64,000 nt of DNA from Prorocentrum cordatum (GCA_963575745.1 CAUYUJ010015949.1:66001-130000); one strand, 5' to 3'; shown: positions 1-12,244, counted from the first letter of the stretch. The notes: generated from the sequence alone by a model not told the origin. Numbers and translations: made by a program.

Positions 1-870
1 GTTAGGGTTTGGCATCCCATCGGGAGTTTTTTCAGTCGTTTTCTTTTTTCTCCAGCCCGTGAGCTTGTCCTCATCTTGGTGCTTTGAAAGGGCCGTGAAA
101 GAGATTGTCCATGGTAAAAAAGTCGGTCCCAGGGAGTGGGTCGAGAGTCGAGACTTCGGGGGGTTCACGCTGTGGGGAATAAGCAGGGTGTTTTAGGGAT
201 TTAATTAGGTTTGGCTTTGACATCCCATGGGGAGTTTTTTCTGTCGTTGTCCTTTTTTTCAGCCCGGGGGCCTTTCCTTTTCTGGGGGCTTTTAGCGGGC
301 CGTGAAAGAGTGCCCACGGTAAAAAACAGGCCAGTCTTAGGGGGTGGGTCGATAGTCGAGATTTCAGGGGGGTCCACGTTGTGAAAAACAGGGGGTCTGG
401 TGTTTCATTAGATTTGGGTTTGACATCCCATCGTTTATTTTGTTGTCGCTTTCTTTTTTTCCCAGCCCCAGGGCTTTTCCTCATCTGGGGGCTTTTAACG
501 GACCGTGAAAAATTGTCCATGATAGAAAAGCCAGTCCCAAGGAGTGGGTGGAGAGTTGAGACTTCAGGGGGTCTTCGCTGTGAACCAAAGGGGAGTTTGT
601 GGTTTGATTAGGTTTGTGTTTGACATCCCATCGGCAGATTTTTTTCGTCGTTTTGCTTTTTTTCAGCCCCGTGGCTGGTCCTCATCTGTGGGTCTTTTAG
701 CGGGCCGTGAAAGATTGTCCATGGGAACTAACCGGTCCCAGGGAGCGGGTGGAGAGTCGAGCCTTCAGGGGGTCCACGTTGTGAAAAAACAAGGAGTTTG
801 GGGTTTGATTAGGTTTGGGTTTGACATCCCATCAGGCGTTTTTTTCTCGTTTTCCTTATTTTTCAGCACC
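1..870. repeat. Tandem satellite, about 201-bp unit, over four copies
   Basis: The phrase GACATCCCAT recurs at about 11, 219, 422, 622 and 823. Each unit carries a pyrimidine-rich TTTTCTTTTT...CAGCCC segment, GGGCCGTGAAAGA and GGGTGGAGAGTCGAGACTTC. Units diverge by scattered substitutions and small indels. Open frames here are periodic shadows. Confidence 0.9.
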
Positions 871-1129
871 GTTTTTTTCTCAATCTCTGCCTCTCGGGCC
901 CGTCTTGGGCCCCCTGGAGTCACCAGAACAGCTGGTCACACCCCCGTGCATGGCGTATTCGTGTGTTGCTCGTTGCGTGTTCGTTTTGTGTGTGTGCGAG
1001 TTCCCTGCGTTGTCGTGCCAATGCGCCGTCTACGTGTGTCTTCTTGTGTTTGTGTGTGTGTGTGCCTCCTCCTGCATGGTGGCACAATTCGCTACAACGG
1101 CACCCCCGTTTAGGGAGCCCTCCGCCAGC

Positions 1130-1275
1130 GCAGTTACTCTGCCTAGCCGCCGACGTGTGTGTATATATATACATATTATCTATAGAAAACATATGTAAAC
1201 TTATGTATATAAATATGCACATCTATGTCTCTGTATGTATATACATATAAAGATATGTATACCTATACAAGTGGC
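1130..1275. repeat. AT-rich TATA/ATGT microsatellite
   Basis: Runs of TATATATACATA and TATGTATA in otherwise GC-rich sequence. Bases 870-1,130 are GT-rich and 1,275-1,580 show nothing I can assign. Confidence 0.7.
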
Positions 1276-1579
1276 ACGTGTGTGCCCAGGCTCATACAAG
1301 TGATGCACGATGGGCTGACGGAGTGAGCGAAGCGATTAACACGAGAAGTGTAAGCACGATTCCCACCAGCCGATTTGTTTCACTAGACAATTTGTGGAGG
1401 GAAAGAGAAGGAGGAGAAGAGTAGGAGGATAGCTGCTGGGAGTGACACTCAATAGCGAGGTCGCACTTGAGCGCTAGTGGGGTTGCCACACCTTGCGATG
1501 TGTGTACCAGGGCCCCCCAGGAAGCCTCAGGAGGCTCGACTTGGACACCGGAAGAGGCTCCAGGAGGCCCCAGGATTGT

Positions 1580-1592
1580 GAGTGTTGTGTGG

Positions 1593-1623
<31 letters not shown>

Positions 1624-1985
1624 ATGTGTGCTCTGTGTTGTGCGTGTCTTCTGTGCGTTTTAGGTGTGTGTCTGATGTTTGTTTAGCGTGTGATGTGTTG
1701 GTGTGATTTGTGTCTCTGTGTGTGCATGTAGTTCTGAGGCCCCAGGAGGTCCCAGGAGGCCCCGGGCGGCCTCAGGATGCCCCAGGAGGCCCCAGGAGGC
1801 TCCAGGCGGCCCCAAGAAGCTCCAGGAGGCCGCAGGAGGCCAGGAGGTTCCAGGAGACCCCCAGGAGGCTCCAAGGCGGGGTCTGGGGCACTAGAAGGCA
1901 CAGAAAAGCCCAGGAGGCCCCAGGAGGTTCCAGGAGGCCCACAGGAGGTTCCGAGGCAGGGTCTGGGGTACCAGAAGATACGTCG
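1580..1985. repeat. GT microsatellite followed by CAGGAGGCCC array
   Basis: A (GT)n run at 1,593-1,620 is followed by about 250 bases of degenerate 9-12-base units CCCCAGGAGG/CTCCAGGAGG. The same word family builds much larger arrays at 59.5-60.3 kb and 62.6-62.8 kb. Confidence 0.85.
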
Positions 1986-2261
1986 GGGCTCGATTTTGGG
2001 AGGATGTCTCAGGCGAAACCGCCATTCTCTGAGAATCGGGGTCAAAATCATTGAAATTACAGTGTGTTTTTGAAGGTTTGATGTTTAAATGTTGAAATTC
2101 CTATGTGTTTTTGGACCCTGACGTCACGATCTGTGTGAGGGGTGCCACCGATTTTCAGAATTCCAAGGATGTCCCTAGCGAAACGGCCAGACAAATCGCG
2201 AACGACGCGGCGCGTACGCATGAATCGCCTCTGAGCTCTGCTCCCTCGGAAAGGTGCGTAT

Positions 2262-2410
2262 GATAATACATATATATATATATATGTATGTGTATATATA
2301 TATACATGTGTATATATATATATATATGTATGTGTGTGTGGTTGTGTGGTTGTGTGGCTGTGTGTATGTGTGTGTGTGTGTGAGTGTGTGTGTGTGTGGG
2401 TGGGTGTGGG
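2262..2410. repeat. TA/TATG then TG microsatellite
   Basis: ATATATATGTATGTG followed by (TGTG)n. The sequence from 2,410 to 4,640 is lower in GC with no repeat structure and no coding segment I could support, apart from GTTCGAA/GTTCCGAA words at 4,085-4,370. Confidence 0.8.
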
Positions 2411-4639
2411 TGTGCCACCGCCTGGAAGCGACGAAAAATCGAGCTGCGCGCAGCTGATTCGCCCCCCTTCCTAGCCCGCCTCCCTGTCGCCCGCCCGAAG
2501 ACATTCGACGATGCTTGTTTGCGATCCACTGATCCCCAGAGGTGCCGACCCCTTCTCCACAGGCCCTGTGCCGTTCCAGACATGTAACTCGGTGCCCCGG
2601 ATGATAACATATACCCCCCTTTCCCCCTCTATTTTGATTGTCCCGGTTCACTCAATAGGATTTAATTGTGGAGATGGGTGCGGAGGCCGAACTTGATAAT
2701 CCACGGGGGAAGTTGCGAATCGAAGTTGCTATCATCTCATGTTGGCTAGCAGCAGCATCAAAAACGCTGAGCATGGCCATGGTGGTCTCACCAGATCAGC
2801 TTCCGCAATCACGAGCGTGTGGCAGGGCTGTGGGATTATCAGCTGTTCAGTTTGCCCAAGTCACGAACGCGCGGCAGAGCCATGGGATTCTCACTTTCTC
2901 AGCCGTTCCCGAGTCAGGAACGTGTGGCAGGGCCATGGGGACCGATTTGATTTTGATGTTACGTGCGTTTTCCGAGCAGGCAGAGCATTGGAGTTAATTA
3001 TTTTGCAGTGCATCCATCACACGGTTCGTGGCCCTTTTTCCTTTTTCTTCTCCTCTACCCCCGCAATTGCCCAGGCCCTCTTGCACTGGCAAGTTGTAGC
3101 CACGAGCCTCGAGAGATCTCGAGTCAGTCTTGTGCCAAGATCTAAAATATCAGTCTACACGAGCGCCCATGCTCACCATCATCATGATCCTCGTCATCAT
3201 TATCATCCTAACTCCTAGCTAACATCACTTTCCCCGGGAAACGCGTTGGTTATCCCCGCCAGACCACCAACTTCATTATCTCGGGGGTGATGATTACATG
3301 GTTATGTTTCACAAGTGTTGTTGCGGTTCGAAAACATCATTGCCATTGGAATAGATCAACAATGGCGTGACACAACATCGCATCCGCCGGACGTAAGCTT
3401 TCGGACGTCTACGCGCATTCAGGGGGCGGCTTTCTGATCGATTCCGAGACGCACTATCACCCAGATATATCGTCATCCCGCCTTCGTCTTAGAAACCAAG
3501 CGGGAGTCACAGGGGGAGAGCAAGAAAGGCAGGAGAGGCGGCAGCAGCAGGAAACGTAGCTGGGGCAGGATGAGCAGGGGCAGCAGGTGCAGCAGGAGCA
3601 GCAGGACGGTGTGGGATGCTGAGTAGGGCAGGGAGCTTCGTGAGGTCTGGAGCCAGGTGGCTTGCCATCGCTGGGACATGTGCATGTGTGCGGCGAGGCG
3701 AGGCCGAAACCAGAACGTCGTGACTCCGTCTTGGAGCATCTGAGCGATGGCAAGGCGAAGCCGTCCCTCATTCCCCTCCCCCGCTAACCCTGGCTTGGGA
3801 GCTCTTCTGCGGCTGGCCGGGTTTCACGACATGGCCCTGGTGACTGGTGAGTCCCCGATTGAATCGTAGGAGAAGCATCGGCATGATTGATGCGCTTTCG
3901 GAGGTCGGCGGTGATTTTCTTGGATCGGCATTGGACCCCCTATCGGCGCTTCCTGTGCATGGCGCGCTCCGCGCCGCTAGGGAGCGGGATCGGGCGCCGA
4001 TCCAGGGACTGGTAGTTACGTAAATGCTTGGTCCTCTCGATTTGTAATTGTCTGGGGTGGCGTGAACGGGCCTTCTGCTAAGATCACCAGTTCGAGGGCA
4101 ACGCTTTTACAGAGTTCAAGCTTAACGTTGCTATACTCTCGAAGTTCGGACGAACCATGGGAGAACGTCCCGCAGCGAAAACGTTCCGAATCTCCAGAGC
4201 GCGTTTGAACTTTTCGAACTCCCGAATTAGGTTCGAATGTGTTCCGAACTCTTCCATGTTCCAAGCGTTTCCAACTTTGAAAATATGTTTGATCTTTGTC
4301 CAGTCATTTTTTTTCAAACTTTTTCCACGCTCAGCTTAACCATTAGCACTTCTTCGGAACTTTCCCTCGACTGTTGCATTTTTGATGAACTGTTGCTTTC
4401 CTTGGGTATCGAGATCGAGCTTCTAACCTTCCCTCCGCTCGAACCCAAGCCCAACCTTGATTTCTTTTCCAGGAATGACTTCCTTTGCCGTTGTCCCCGT
4501 CAGCCAATTACAACTCTAGATGAAGCGGGGGCGGGGATCGGTGTCGGTATGGGGCAGTTGGAGGGCAGGACGAGAGTCAAGGTGTCGGGGCGGAAGAGCG
4601 ATAGGAGGACGATCGGAAGCATCATGAGCTGCAGGCGGA

Positions 4640-4955
4640 TGAGGACGGGAAGCGGCATTGGGTGGAGTGTGAATGGAGCGCGGGGGGGCGGGGGAGGAGG
4701 GAGAGGAGGGAGAGTATGGGAAAGGACGAGGAGGCGAGGGAGGAGGGGAAGACGGAGAGGAATCGGGAGTTGAGTGTTGGAGGGCAGCACAATGGGTGAC
4801 GAGGATTGGGGCTGGGAGCAGGAGGGGGATGTGCATGAGGATGTGGACGCGGAGGCAGGCGAGGAGGTGTCGTGAGGAGCGAGCATGAGGAGCGAAACAA
4901 AGGATTGCGAGGTTGGATGAGGCGGGAGAGAGAGAGAGAGAGAGAGAGAGAGGAG
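4640..4955. repeat. Purine-rich GGGAGGA region ending in (GA)n
   Basis: Degenerate GGAGGA/GAGGAG sequence closes with about 28 bases of GA repeat at 4,926-4,954. Bases 4,955-5,650 hold nothing I can assign. Confidence 0.7.
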
Positions 4956-5652
4956 TCACGTGCAGGAGACGGGATCAGCTTGGAGCAGGAGGAAGAGTAG
5001 GCGTGAGGACACATGTCGGGAAGGCGGAGGCTCTCGCCCTCACACGACCATCTTGCATGTCATCCTCCACCCTCCTCCCTTACCCCTGTCCCCTTCTGCA
5101 TCTGCTGTGATAAGGTTATCTCATGCATCGTTGCGCTAAATGCCAGCTCCCCCTGCTGTCTTGACTTGACCGTCATCCTCCCAGCCTCAGCTTTGCATCG
5201 CATCAGAGCTCGTTGTATCTTGCCTCGTTCTGCATTGCATTGGGCATGTGCGCTGTCCTCGTCCTTCACTTGCTCCCGGGTCCTTGTCACTTCCACTTCC
5301 GATGCGCATCAAGTTTGTTTGATGGCTTCTAACACCTCCTCTTGCCCATTACGCGAAACAGTTTGCTGTTTTGTTTGATCCCTCCGCGTCAGAGACTCCC
5401 CACGTCTGCAGTTGTTTCACGTTCCATGATCGATGGCTGATTTTTGACAGTTTCTGGCGAACCTGGGGCATGGATCGTGCTCCCTCAGGTCGTCCTCCGG
5501 GTTGATGTTAACTCGCTCCAGGGCGCTCTGGGACGCTCCCTGAGCTTCTCTTGACAATCTGAAGGGGCCTCTCTGGAATAGCCGTGCCAGCCCCGCCAGC
5601 TCTGGGAGGTTCCTGGACTGTCTTCATCTGGGAGTGTCTACATAGCTTTACG

Positions 5653-5797
5653 TCGGGCGTGCCCTTCTACAGGAGGAGTATTCAAAACTAGTCAAACAAG
5701 TCTGGGGGCGACTTTTTGATTATTTTTTAGCATCTTCGGGTTTTTCTCTGGTATTTTTTATTTTTCGTCCAAGATCTGCCTGTAGGGGCTGTGCATC
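5653..5797. repeat. Diverged foldback element related to the one at 48.4 kb
   Basis: The left arm GTCGGGCGTGCCCTTCTACA and a right part TTTTTCGTCCAAGATCTGCC...TGTAGGGG match, in order, the TIR words of the 48,392-48,577 foldback (GTCGGGC, CTACAGG, TTCGACGAAAAA). More decayed than that copy. Confidence 0.5.
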
Positions 5798-6119
5798 CCC
5801 CAAATGTGCAAACGAAGTCAAAGCAGTCGACTGGCCTTGGCATGGTGCATATCCCCTCGTGGCCGTGGCCAGGAGGCTACAGTATCCCATCCTGGGGCCT
5901 GCGATAATGGGGGGAAACGATGAAAACAACTTTCTGGGGCGGGCGATTCAAAACATTGTTTCGCGGGCCTCCTCGCCCCCGCAATAGCGGGGGCGCAGGG
6001 CAGGCAGACGGGGGGCTGACAATTCCGGGTTGCCTGGAAGGCCAGAGGGGGGGGGTGGGGGCACGGGGTGGCGATCCAGGGCGCGGGGGCCAGGGGGGTG
6101 GACGGGGTGATTTTTCAGG

Positions 6120-6300
6120 GCGAGTTCGTCCTCCTCCTCCTCCGCCTCCTCCTCCTCCTCCTCTTCCTCCTTTTCCTCCTCCTCCTCCTCCTCGTCCTCC
6201 TCCATCTTTTCCTCCTCCTCCTCCTCGTCCTTCTCCTCGTCCTCCTCCTCCTCCTCGTTCTCCTCCTCGTCCTCCTCCTCCTCCTTCTTCTCTTCCTCCA
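6120..6300. repeat. (CTC)n trinucleotide array
   Basis: CTCCTC with scattered CTT/CGT interruptions. It produces spurious poly-Glu, poly-Leu and poly-Pro frames. G-rich flank at 5,980-6,115. Confidence 0.9.
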
Positions 6301-6448
6301 CGATTACTCAATATGAATACTACTCTCCCTCTTCCCCTGATGACGGCTTGAAAGTGTGAGCCCCCTCCCCGCGTATAATTTTGTTACACAGGATTCCCCG
6401 GAGCTGGGTTTTCGCTTGCATTTTCCCCAACATGCTGCTCTCGCTGAA

Positions 6449-6672
6449 GCGCTGGCCTCATTTTCGGGCCCCGCTCGTTCCGAATCGTGCTCCCGCTGCA
6501 GCGCTGGCCTCATTTCCGTGCTTCCGCTCGTTCCGAATCGTGCTCCCGCTGCAGCGCTGGCCTCATTTCCGTGCTTCCGCTCGTTCCGAATCGTACTCCC
6601 GCTGCAGCGCTGGCCTCATTTCCGCGCTTCCGCTCGTTCCGACTCGTGCTCCCGCTGCAGTGTTGGCGTCAT
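6449..6672. repeat. 53-bp tandem repeat, about four copies
   Basis: GCGCTGGCCTCATTTCCGTG begins at about 6,449, 6,501, 6,554 and 6,607, each with CTCGTTCCGAATCGTGCTCC. The second and third units are nearly identical. Bases 6,680-8,200 contain a short CTC run (6,905-6,945) and otherwise no assignable feature. Confidence 0.9.
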
Positions 6673-8207
6673 TTCCCGTGCCAAGCCACGGCATGCAATG
6701 CAATGCTAGGTTGATACTACGCTTTGCGGTGCTCTTCTACGCCATGCCACGCCGTGCTCTACAATGCATCGCGTACCTTTTCGGGATCATTGCCCTGCTC
6801 GACATCCGACTGTGCGAGTAGAGAGGGGATCTACGCCATGGTAAGGGATGGGAAGGAGGGGTAGGATGTCAGATATGACGCGAGCGCACCTAGCTTGTCC
6901 TCCCCCCTCCTCCTCTTCCTCCTCCTTCTCCTCCTCCTCCTCATTCCCCACTTCCCAATCGCCGCGGCCGTCCGCAAGGACGACCGGCGGCCGTCCGCAA
7001 GGACGAGGGTGATCAAGCGCCTCTTCGATAACCCCTTCCCTCAACTACTCCCTAATTACCCCGTCCGCCCTCCGCAATCCTCCCCCCGGCGGCCGCGGGT
7101 GATCAAGCGAACGAAGGAGGACGAATAGAAAATCAGCCCCCCCACAGGGGCAAAAGCAAACGCCAGGGGGCGGACGATTAAAAAAACAGTTTCTGGCGGC
7201 TGAATTCTATTAGTCCGCCCCACTCAATCATTTTGGGGGGTCCGGGGGGGGGGGGGGGGATTTTTTAATCGTTTCCCCCCGTTAGCCCTGGCCAGGCAGA
7301 GTGGTGGCGTCAACATTTCTTCTGCGCATCTCGTTCAAGGACCGGCCACAACGCTGTCTAGCTTGATTTGAGGCCTTGTATTGTTTTTCGTTGCGTTTTT
7401 CGTTGTAGTCTCGTTTCGCTTTCCGCTGTTGTTTTAAACTCGCCGTGCCTTTCCTTTTCGTTTGGCACAGGCTTCTTTTTCAACGTTCGTATTCATGGTC
7501 GGGCTTTGTTACGTTGTTCGTGGTAAACCCATGTCGTTTTAAACATTGCTGTGGTCGGTCCTTGTCGTCCCCACGAGGATCTCCCATGAGTTGCCTCCCA
7601 GCTTTTGCTGTCCCCTCCCCTCGTCCGCCCCGATCCTCCCCTCGGTCGCCGTCCCCGCCCGCCCGGCGGTGGCTGCCCTTCCTGCTTCTGCTCTGGCGGG
7701 GGGAGGATCACAGCAGCGCGACGGGAGCTCCCCGTGTGGGCCATGCGCCACGAGCGAAGGGGCGGGAGGGAGCAGCCCATCAGGGGCAACGTTGCCCGTC
7801 GGTCGTTGAAAGTAGATGTTTCTGGAGGCCCTGATCTCAATCTGCTTCAAGCGTCTTCCTGCTTCAAGAGTCGATCTGCTTTTGCTGTGTTGTGCTATTC
7901 TCTTGGAGGGCCTGGACCCGATCAGCTCTATCCGCCTTCCCGACAGACGGGTGAGGGGGTAGGCGCAGGGGGAATAAGGTCAGGCTCGAGTTTATCAGAT
8001 GTCTTCGTCAGTTCCAGGACGTTTACCAGTCTTGGGATGCGCTCCGGCAGCTGCGCGTCGCCGTTCCAAGGGTGCCGGGATCGTTACGAACGGCCGCCAA
8101 AGACCCGAGTCATGATCCGAAAACCGAGACCGGTCAGCGGTAGAGGGGGACATGCGCAGGAAGGGATGCATCGACCCCCAATCGCGCCTTGATCGCCAAC
8201 GGGGCCA

Positions 8208-8371
8208 TCAACAGAACCTCTTGGCGCTCCGCGCGAATTTCTTGTATCCGCGACGGGCCCCCCCGGCGGCGTCTCCGGCGCCGCCCCTGGCGCGTTCCGC
8301 TCGCCAGGGAGGGGGGTCCGGCGCAGATCCAAGGATTCCGCGCGGACGGCCACAAGATAATGTTTATGGCG
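8208..8371. repeat. Family B foldback element, copy 1
   Basis: Contains CGCTCCGCGCGAATTTCTTG, a GGCGCCGCCCCTGGCGCG core and the inverse GATCCAAGGATTCCGCGCGG arm, ending near TGTTTATGGCG. The same architecture recurs at 8.60, 12.4, 15.3, 24.2 and 43.2 kb. Confidence 0.7.
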
Positions 8372-8595
8372 TTTTTTCGTTCTTGATGATCGCCAAGCCC
8401 GCCCAGGACCTTGCGGTTCTTGCTGTCGAGAGCCAATCGCCGATGGATCGGCGAGGTATCGCCGTCCCAGGTCGGTTTCCCCCCCCTGAGCCAGTCACCT
8501 CCTGTCGTTGCCCGTCAGCCCAGACCTTCAGCTTCCTGCAGAAATCAGGACGGATGTTTTTTTTGCCGTCATTTCGGCCTCCTGTCGAAGAATAA

Positions 8596-8717
8596 CGCCA
8601 TAAACATATGATTTGTTTGCGCTCCGCGCGGATTTCTTGGATCCGCGCTGGGCCCCCCCTGGCCCAGCGCGGATCTGAGAAATCCGCAGGGAAGGCCAAG
8701 AGTTTATGGGTCTGGCG
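8596..8717. repeat. Family B foldback element, copy 2
   Basis: The cleanest short copy: CGCCATAAACAT at the left is the inverse of GTTTATGG...GGCG at the right. The inner arms GCGCGGATTTCTTGGATCCG and GCGCGGATCTGAGAAATCCG pair around CCCCCCTGG. Confidence 0.75.
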
Positions 8718-8838
8718 TTTTTTCGTCTTCCTTTCGGGGGCCTTCGCAGGGCTCCCAAGACAGTCCAAGAACATCTCGGGGTGAAAAGCCGGCCCTAGGG
8801 AAAGTGCTGAGACGTCTTGGCAATTCTGCACGAACGAG

Positions 8839-9026
8839 ATGGGCACGGACAGAATGGGTACAATGCCCAACAGCAGTTCCTGTTCATTTTGAACAGGACT
8901 CGCTGTCGGCGCGGCCGCGGCCTGTGTCCATTTGAGACAGAAGGCCGCCTGCCCAACAGCGGCCGCTGTTGGTTCGGGACAACATTTGTTGTTGGGCATT
9001 GTACCCATTCTTTCGGTACCCATTTC
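8839..9026. repeat. Foldback element with AATGGGTACAATGCCCAACA arms
   Basis: The left arm ATGGGCAC...AATGGGTACAATGCCCAACA at 8,839-8,872 is the inverse complement of TGTTGGGCATTGTACCCATT...GGTACCCAT at about 8,985-9,026. The centre holds two further small palindromes (GCGGCCGC-type). Confidence 0.8.
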
Positions 9027-9224
9027 GGGTGTCCACAGTAATTACCCCGTATTGGGAAGAAGAAGACGCCGGATCTCCAGGCAGGAGGTGGTCCGCGGTT
9101 CGGTCGGTTCGGTTGTGTCGCCGTCGCTCGCGTTCGGTCGGGTTTGGTTTGGTCGGCTGTCGTGTCGTTGCCTATCCGATTCGGTTGCGAGATCGTTATC
9201 CTTCCTCCTCCTCGCCCTGCCCTC

Positions 9225-9302
9225 CTCCTCCTCCTTCTCCTTCTCCTCCTCCTCCTCCTCCTCCTCCTCCTCCTCCTCCTCCTCCTCCTCCTCCTCCCCC
9301 TT
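9225..9302. repeat. (CTC)n trinucleotide array
   Basis: Nearly uninterrupted CTCCTC. Bases 9,302-9,835 hold no supported feature. Confidence 0.9.
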
Positions 9303-9835
9303 GACCAGCGTGATCTTGATTCATTCAGTTTGGCACGTGCGAAGGATGTCGAACCTGACAACTAGGCAAGAGCGCGCTTGGCATCGCCGTGCACGTTCCA
9401 CATGTGTCGCTACCCATTGGCCGTTGAAGGTAGGATTGTTTAGATTCCCAGATCCCAATCTACCTCGGTGCCTTCTTGTTTCAAGAGTCAGCGGTTCCCA
9501 TCTTGCCTTCCCTTCAGGTGGCGGGCGGAAACCCAGTCTTCTTTTAACGCCCTCCGGCCTCATGTTTATACGTGCCCATCTCTTCTGACCGATGGGCACA
9601 CTCCTCATCCTCGGACCCCGAGGCGAGGGCCGATCTTGGGCAGCACTGGGCCCGTCAAGACGGGCCGAGCGCCCCTCCCCCGTGGGGGCCCTGCTCCCAG
9701 GCTCGAGGCGGCACCTCCCCCCCCGCGCCAGCCTTCCTCGGGCTTGAGAAGCGAGCCTTCCTCGGGCGAGCGCTCGCCCGGGCGGTCCGCTGCGCCCTCT
9801 CGCCCTCTCGCCCGCTCCCGCTCCGCGGCCGAGCC

Positions 9836-10042
9836 CGCTCGCCCTCTCTGACGAACCAACAACAGACACCCATACCCATAGGGGTCTCGGAGAGGGCTAT
9901 GGGTGCGTGTTGTCGGATGGGGGTCCCCGTTCGAACGGGTGCGTTCCCCAGGGTCCGAAAACCCGCACCCATACCCATAGCCAGTCCTCCTCCCAACGAC
10001 CCCCCCTATGGGTATGGGTGTGTGTTGTTCGCTCGCCCTCCC
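9836..10042. repeat. Foldback element with CACACCCATACCCATAGGGG arms
   Basis: The left arm AACAACAGACACCCATACCC (about 9,858) pairs with the inverse CCCCTATGGGTATGGGTGTG...TTGTTCG at about 10,005-10,035. An inner ACGGGTGCG...ATGGGTGCG repeat is also palindromic. Confidence 0.8.
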
Positions 10043-10309
10043 GTCCTGGGCCGTGCCGGCGAGGACGAGGCACCGGGGCCCTGCCCCGTGCTCGCCGGCG
10101 CGGCGCAGGACCTATAAGGCCGAGAGGCCGGGCTCCGGGGCGGGGGCCGAGGGATCCGGGGCCCGCGCGTGGCGTGTCGAGGCGAGGCTTGAGTCGGGCA
10201 CGTCCCCTCTGCAGGAGGAGCGTGCAAGAATAGTAAAGCAATGGTCTGTGTTTGTTGAACAAAGAATAGCAACAGTGCTAACTACATTAATGTGTATATC
10301 TGCATGCAC

Positions 10310-10315
10310 ACACAC

Positions 10316-10362
<47 letters not shown>
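10310..10362. repeat. (TA)n microsatellite
   Basis: Alternating TATATA interrupted by one CATA. It is part of the AT-rich patch 10,200-10,430. Confidence 0.85.
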
Positions 10363-10365
<3 letters not shown>

Positions 10366-10629
10366 CAACATTGAATCTATTTTGTCCAGTGTCAGCTTTC
10401 TGTGTTAGTTTTCTTCCAAAATCCGACTGTAGGAGGACAGCCCCGACCCAAGACCAGGTCGGCGCATCGGCGCCACCGGCTGCCCCTCCTGCTGGCGTCT
10501 TCCTTGAGGCTGCCCGTCGGGGGCCTCGAGAGACGGGGGGCAGCGTAACCGGTCGGAGGAAGTAGAAGCGACGCCAAGACCACCAGGGGGGCCACCTCCA
10601 CGAAGGAGGTCCAAGATTTATGATGTTCC

Positions 10630-10819
10630 AACCTACTTTAGCCTTGATCACCAGAGGGAATTTCGAGCACCGTAGAAGTACCGAAACTTGAGGGTTTTTA
10701 CGTGTCGGGCCCTGAGAGGCACTCGTCCGACACTGTTTCGACACTCTTTCGACACTTTTCGGGGTGCTCGAAATTGTTTCTAGGATGTGGTCCTTAAGTA
10801 CGATGGGAGCAACATAATC
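10630..10819. repeat. Dispersed element family D, copy 1
   Basis: It shares CTTTAGCCTTGATC, CACGTGTCGGGCCCTG and ATGTGGTCCTTAAG-ACGATG, in order, with 28,508-28,684. GAGCACC near the left and GGTGCTC near the right form inverted ends of the inner part. Confidence 0.75.
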
Positions 10820-10959
10820 CAGGATGCCTCCCCGAGCTGGAGGCAGGGGATGTCTCGAGCGGGAAGGGGGGACCACTCCACCAGGGAGCCCCCTCTTGCT
10901 CCTCGCATCTCCTCGCCCTCTGTTGGTGTTGGTGTCGCCTCTCCTTGTTCCTAAACTGG

Positions 10960-11130
10960 GGCCAGTCAGAGCGCTGGATCTTGCAGGATCCTGCAGGGCC
11001 AGGGTCGCATTGACCCGGGCTTGGGTGCAGGATCCTGCAGGGTCCTGCAGGATCTTGCGGGATCTTGCACAGCCTGACTGACCCAGGTTTGGATTGACCC
11101 GTGTCAGTAGATCCCCGAGCCTGACTCGGA
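10960..11130. repeat. GGATCCTGCAGG-rich palindromic repeats
   Basis: Repeated TTGCAGGATCCTGCAGG words are followed by GGTTTGGATTGACCCGTGTC and AGATCC-CGAGC. A related arrangement follows the 132-bp duplication at 13.56-13.92 kb. Bases 11,130-12,240 hold tandem-like TCGGGGGCTCAAACC segments but no supported gene. Confidence 0.55.
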
Positions 11131-12244
11131 GGACGCGTAATGGGGTGGGCGATACATGGGGGGCAGCGATGGCTGCAGAAAGGGGCCCCTGAAGGCCTGA
11201 AGGGGCCCTTTAGGGCCCAGAAGAGGGCCCTCAGGTCTCGAAACGGGCACCTTTCTCCCCCCCCCCCATGTATCGCCCCCCATTAGTTCGCGCCCAACTG
11301 ATTGCTTTGAGGTTCAAAAGAGGCGTCTTCGCGTGGTACTTCGGCTTGCAACTCCGGGGACGTTGACTTCAGCATCGTCGCTGCTATGTCCATGGTTGGA
11401 AACCGTGCAAAGCTTTCCCGATCCCGCTCAATCTGGCCTGAAGGCCTGATTTCATTTCGAATTTGGTTCCGGCTTCCTGGGTCCTTGAATCGGGCTCAGC
11501 ATTTAGTCGTTCTCGCGTGGGCCTCCCAGCAGTCGTCTCCTGAGGACGGTGTGGAAGGTGGATCGCAGGAGGTCGAGAGGCTCGGTGAGTACATCGAGCC
11601 CCTCCCAGGATCGAGCCTCGGGGGCTCAAACCGGAGTTACCCCAGGCCGCTGTTATCCTGGATTCTTCATTCGGGCGTCAAACTGCCCCGAAGGCATCAG
11701 GTCTGGGGGCAGTCGGGGGTAACTACAGATTCGCGCCTCGGGGACCCAAACCAGAGTTACCCTGGACCGCATCTAGCCTGGATGCTTAGGGCGTCCAACA
11801 GTCATCAGGGAAACGGGAGACTCGAGTACGCCAGAACTCGAGCTTGCCAGCCCTTTCTTTCACGAGCGCGTCCTGGATTCTGACAGCCCGGCTTGCGTCG
11901 GGAGCTCGCGTCAGACCCCGTCAGGCCAACCCGAGTCCCCCGCCGCCGGAGAGATGCTTGTTATGTCACTGCTCCGCCGCTTGGAGAGCGTTCTTGTTAC
12001 CCTCTGGGCCATAACGCGCGTTACGCCACCTCCCCTTCCCCCCTCTCCCGTCCACTCCCCACAACGTAGCGCTCCCCCCCTCGGTGCGTCCCCGGCACTG
12101 CCCCAGTGCGTCTGGCCTGGGGGGGGGAGGAGGCTCTACGTTATGCCCCCTCCCCTCCCTCCGGTCCCCTCCCCCCCATAACGCCCCTTATGGCCGCGAA
12201 TGCAAAATGCGTTCTTGGCGGCCGGCCTTCAACATCAAACGTAC

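Noticed and set aside
4084-4320. Minus-strand frame with MEEFGTHSNLIREFEKF
   Set aside because: Arises from degenerate GTTCGAA/GTTCCGAA words; no family support.
10505-10545. Candidate upstream helicase exon (RLPVGGLERR)
   Set aside because: LPV lead-in is suggestive of DExH helicases, but the segment is too short and lacks the rest of the expected sequence or a clear donor.
11541-11586. Exon-like segment followed by GTGAGT
   Set aside because: Good-looking borders but the 14-residue peptide matches nothing and lies among degenerate repeats.
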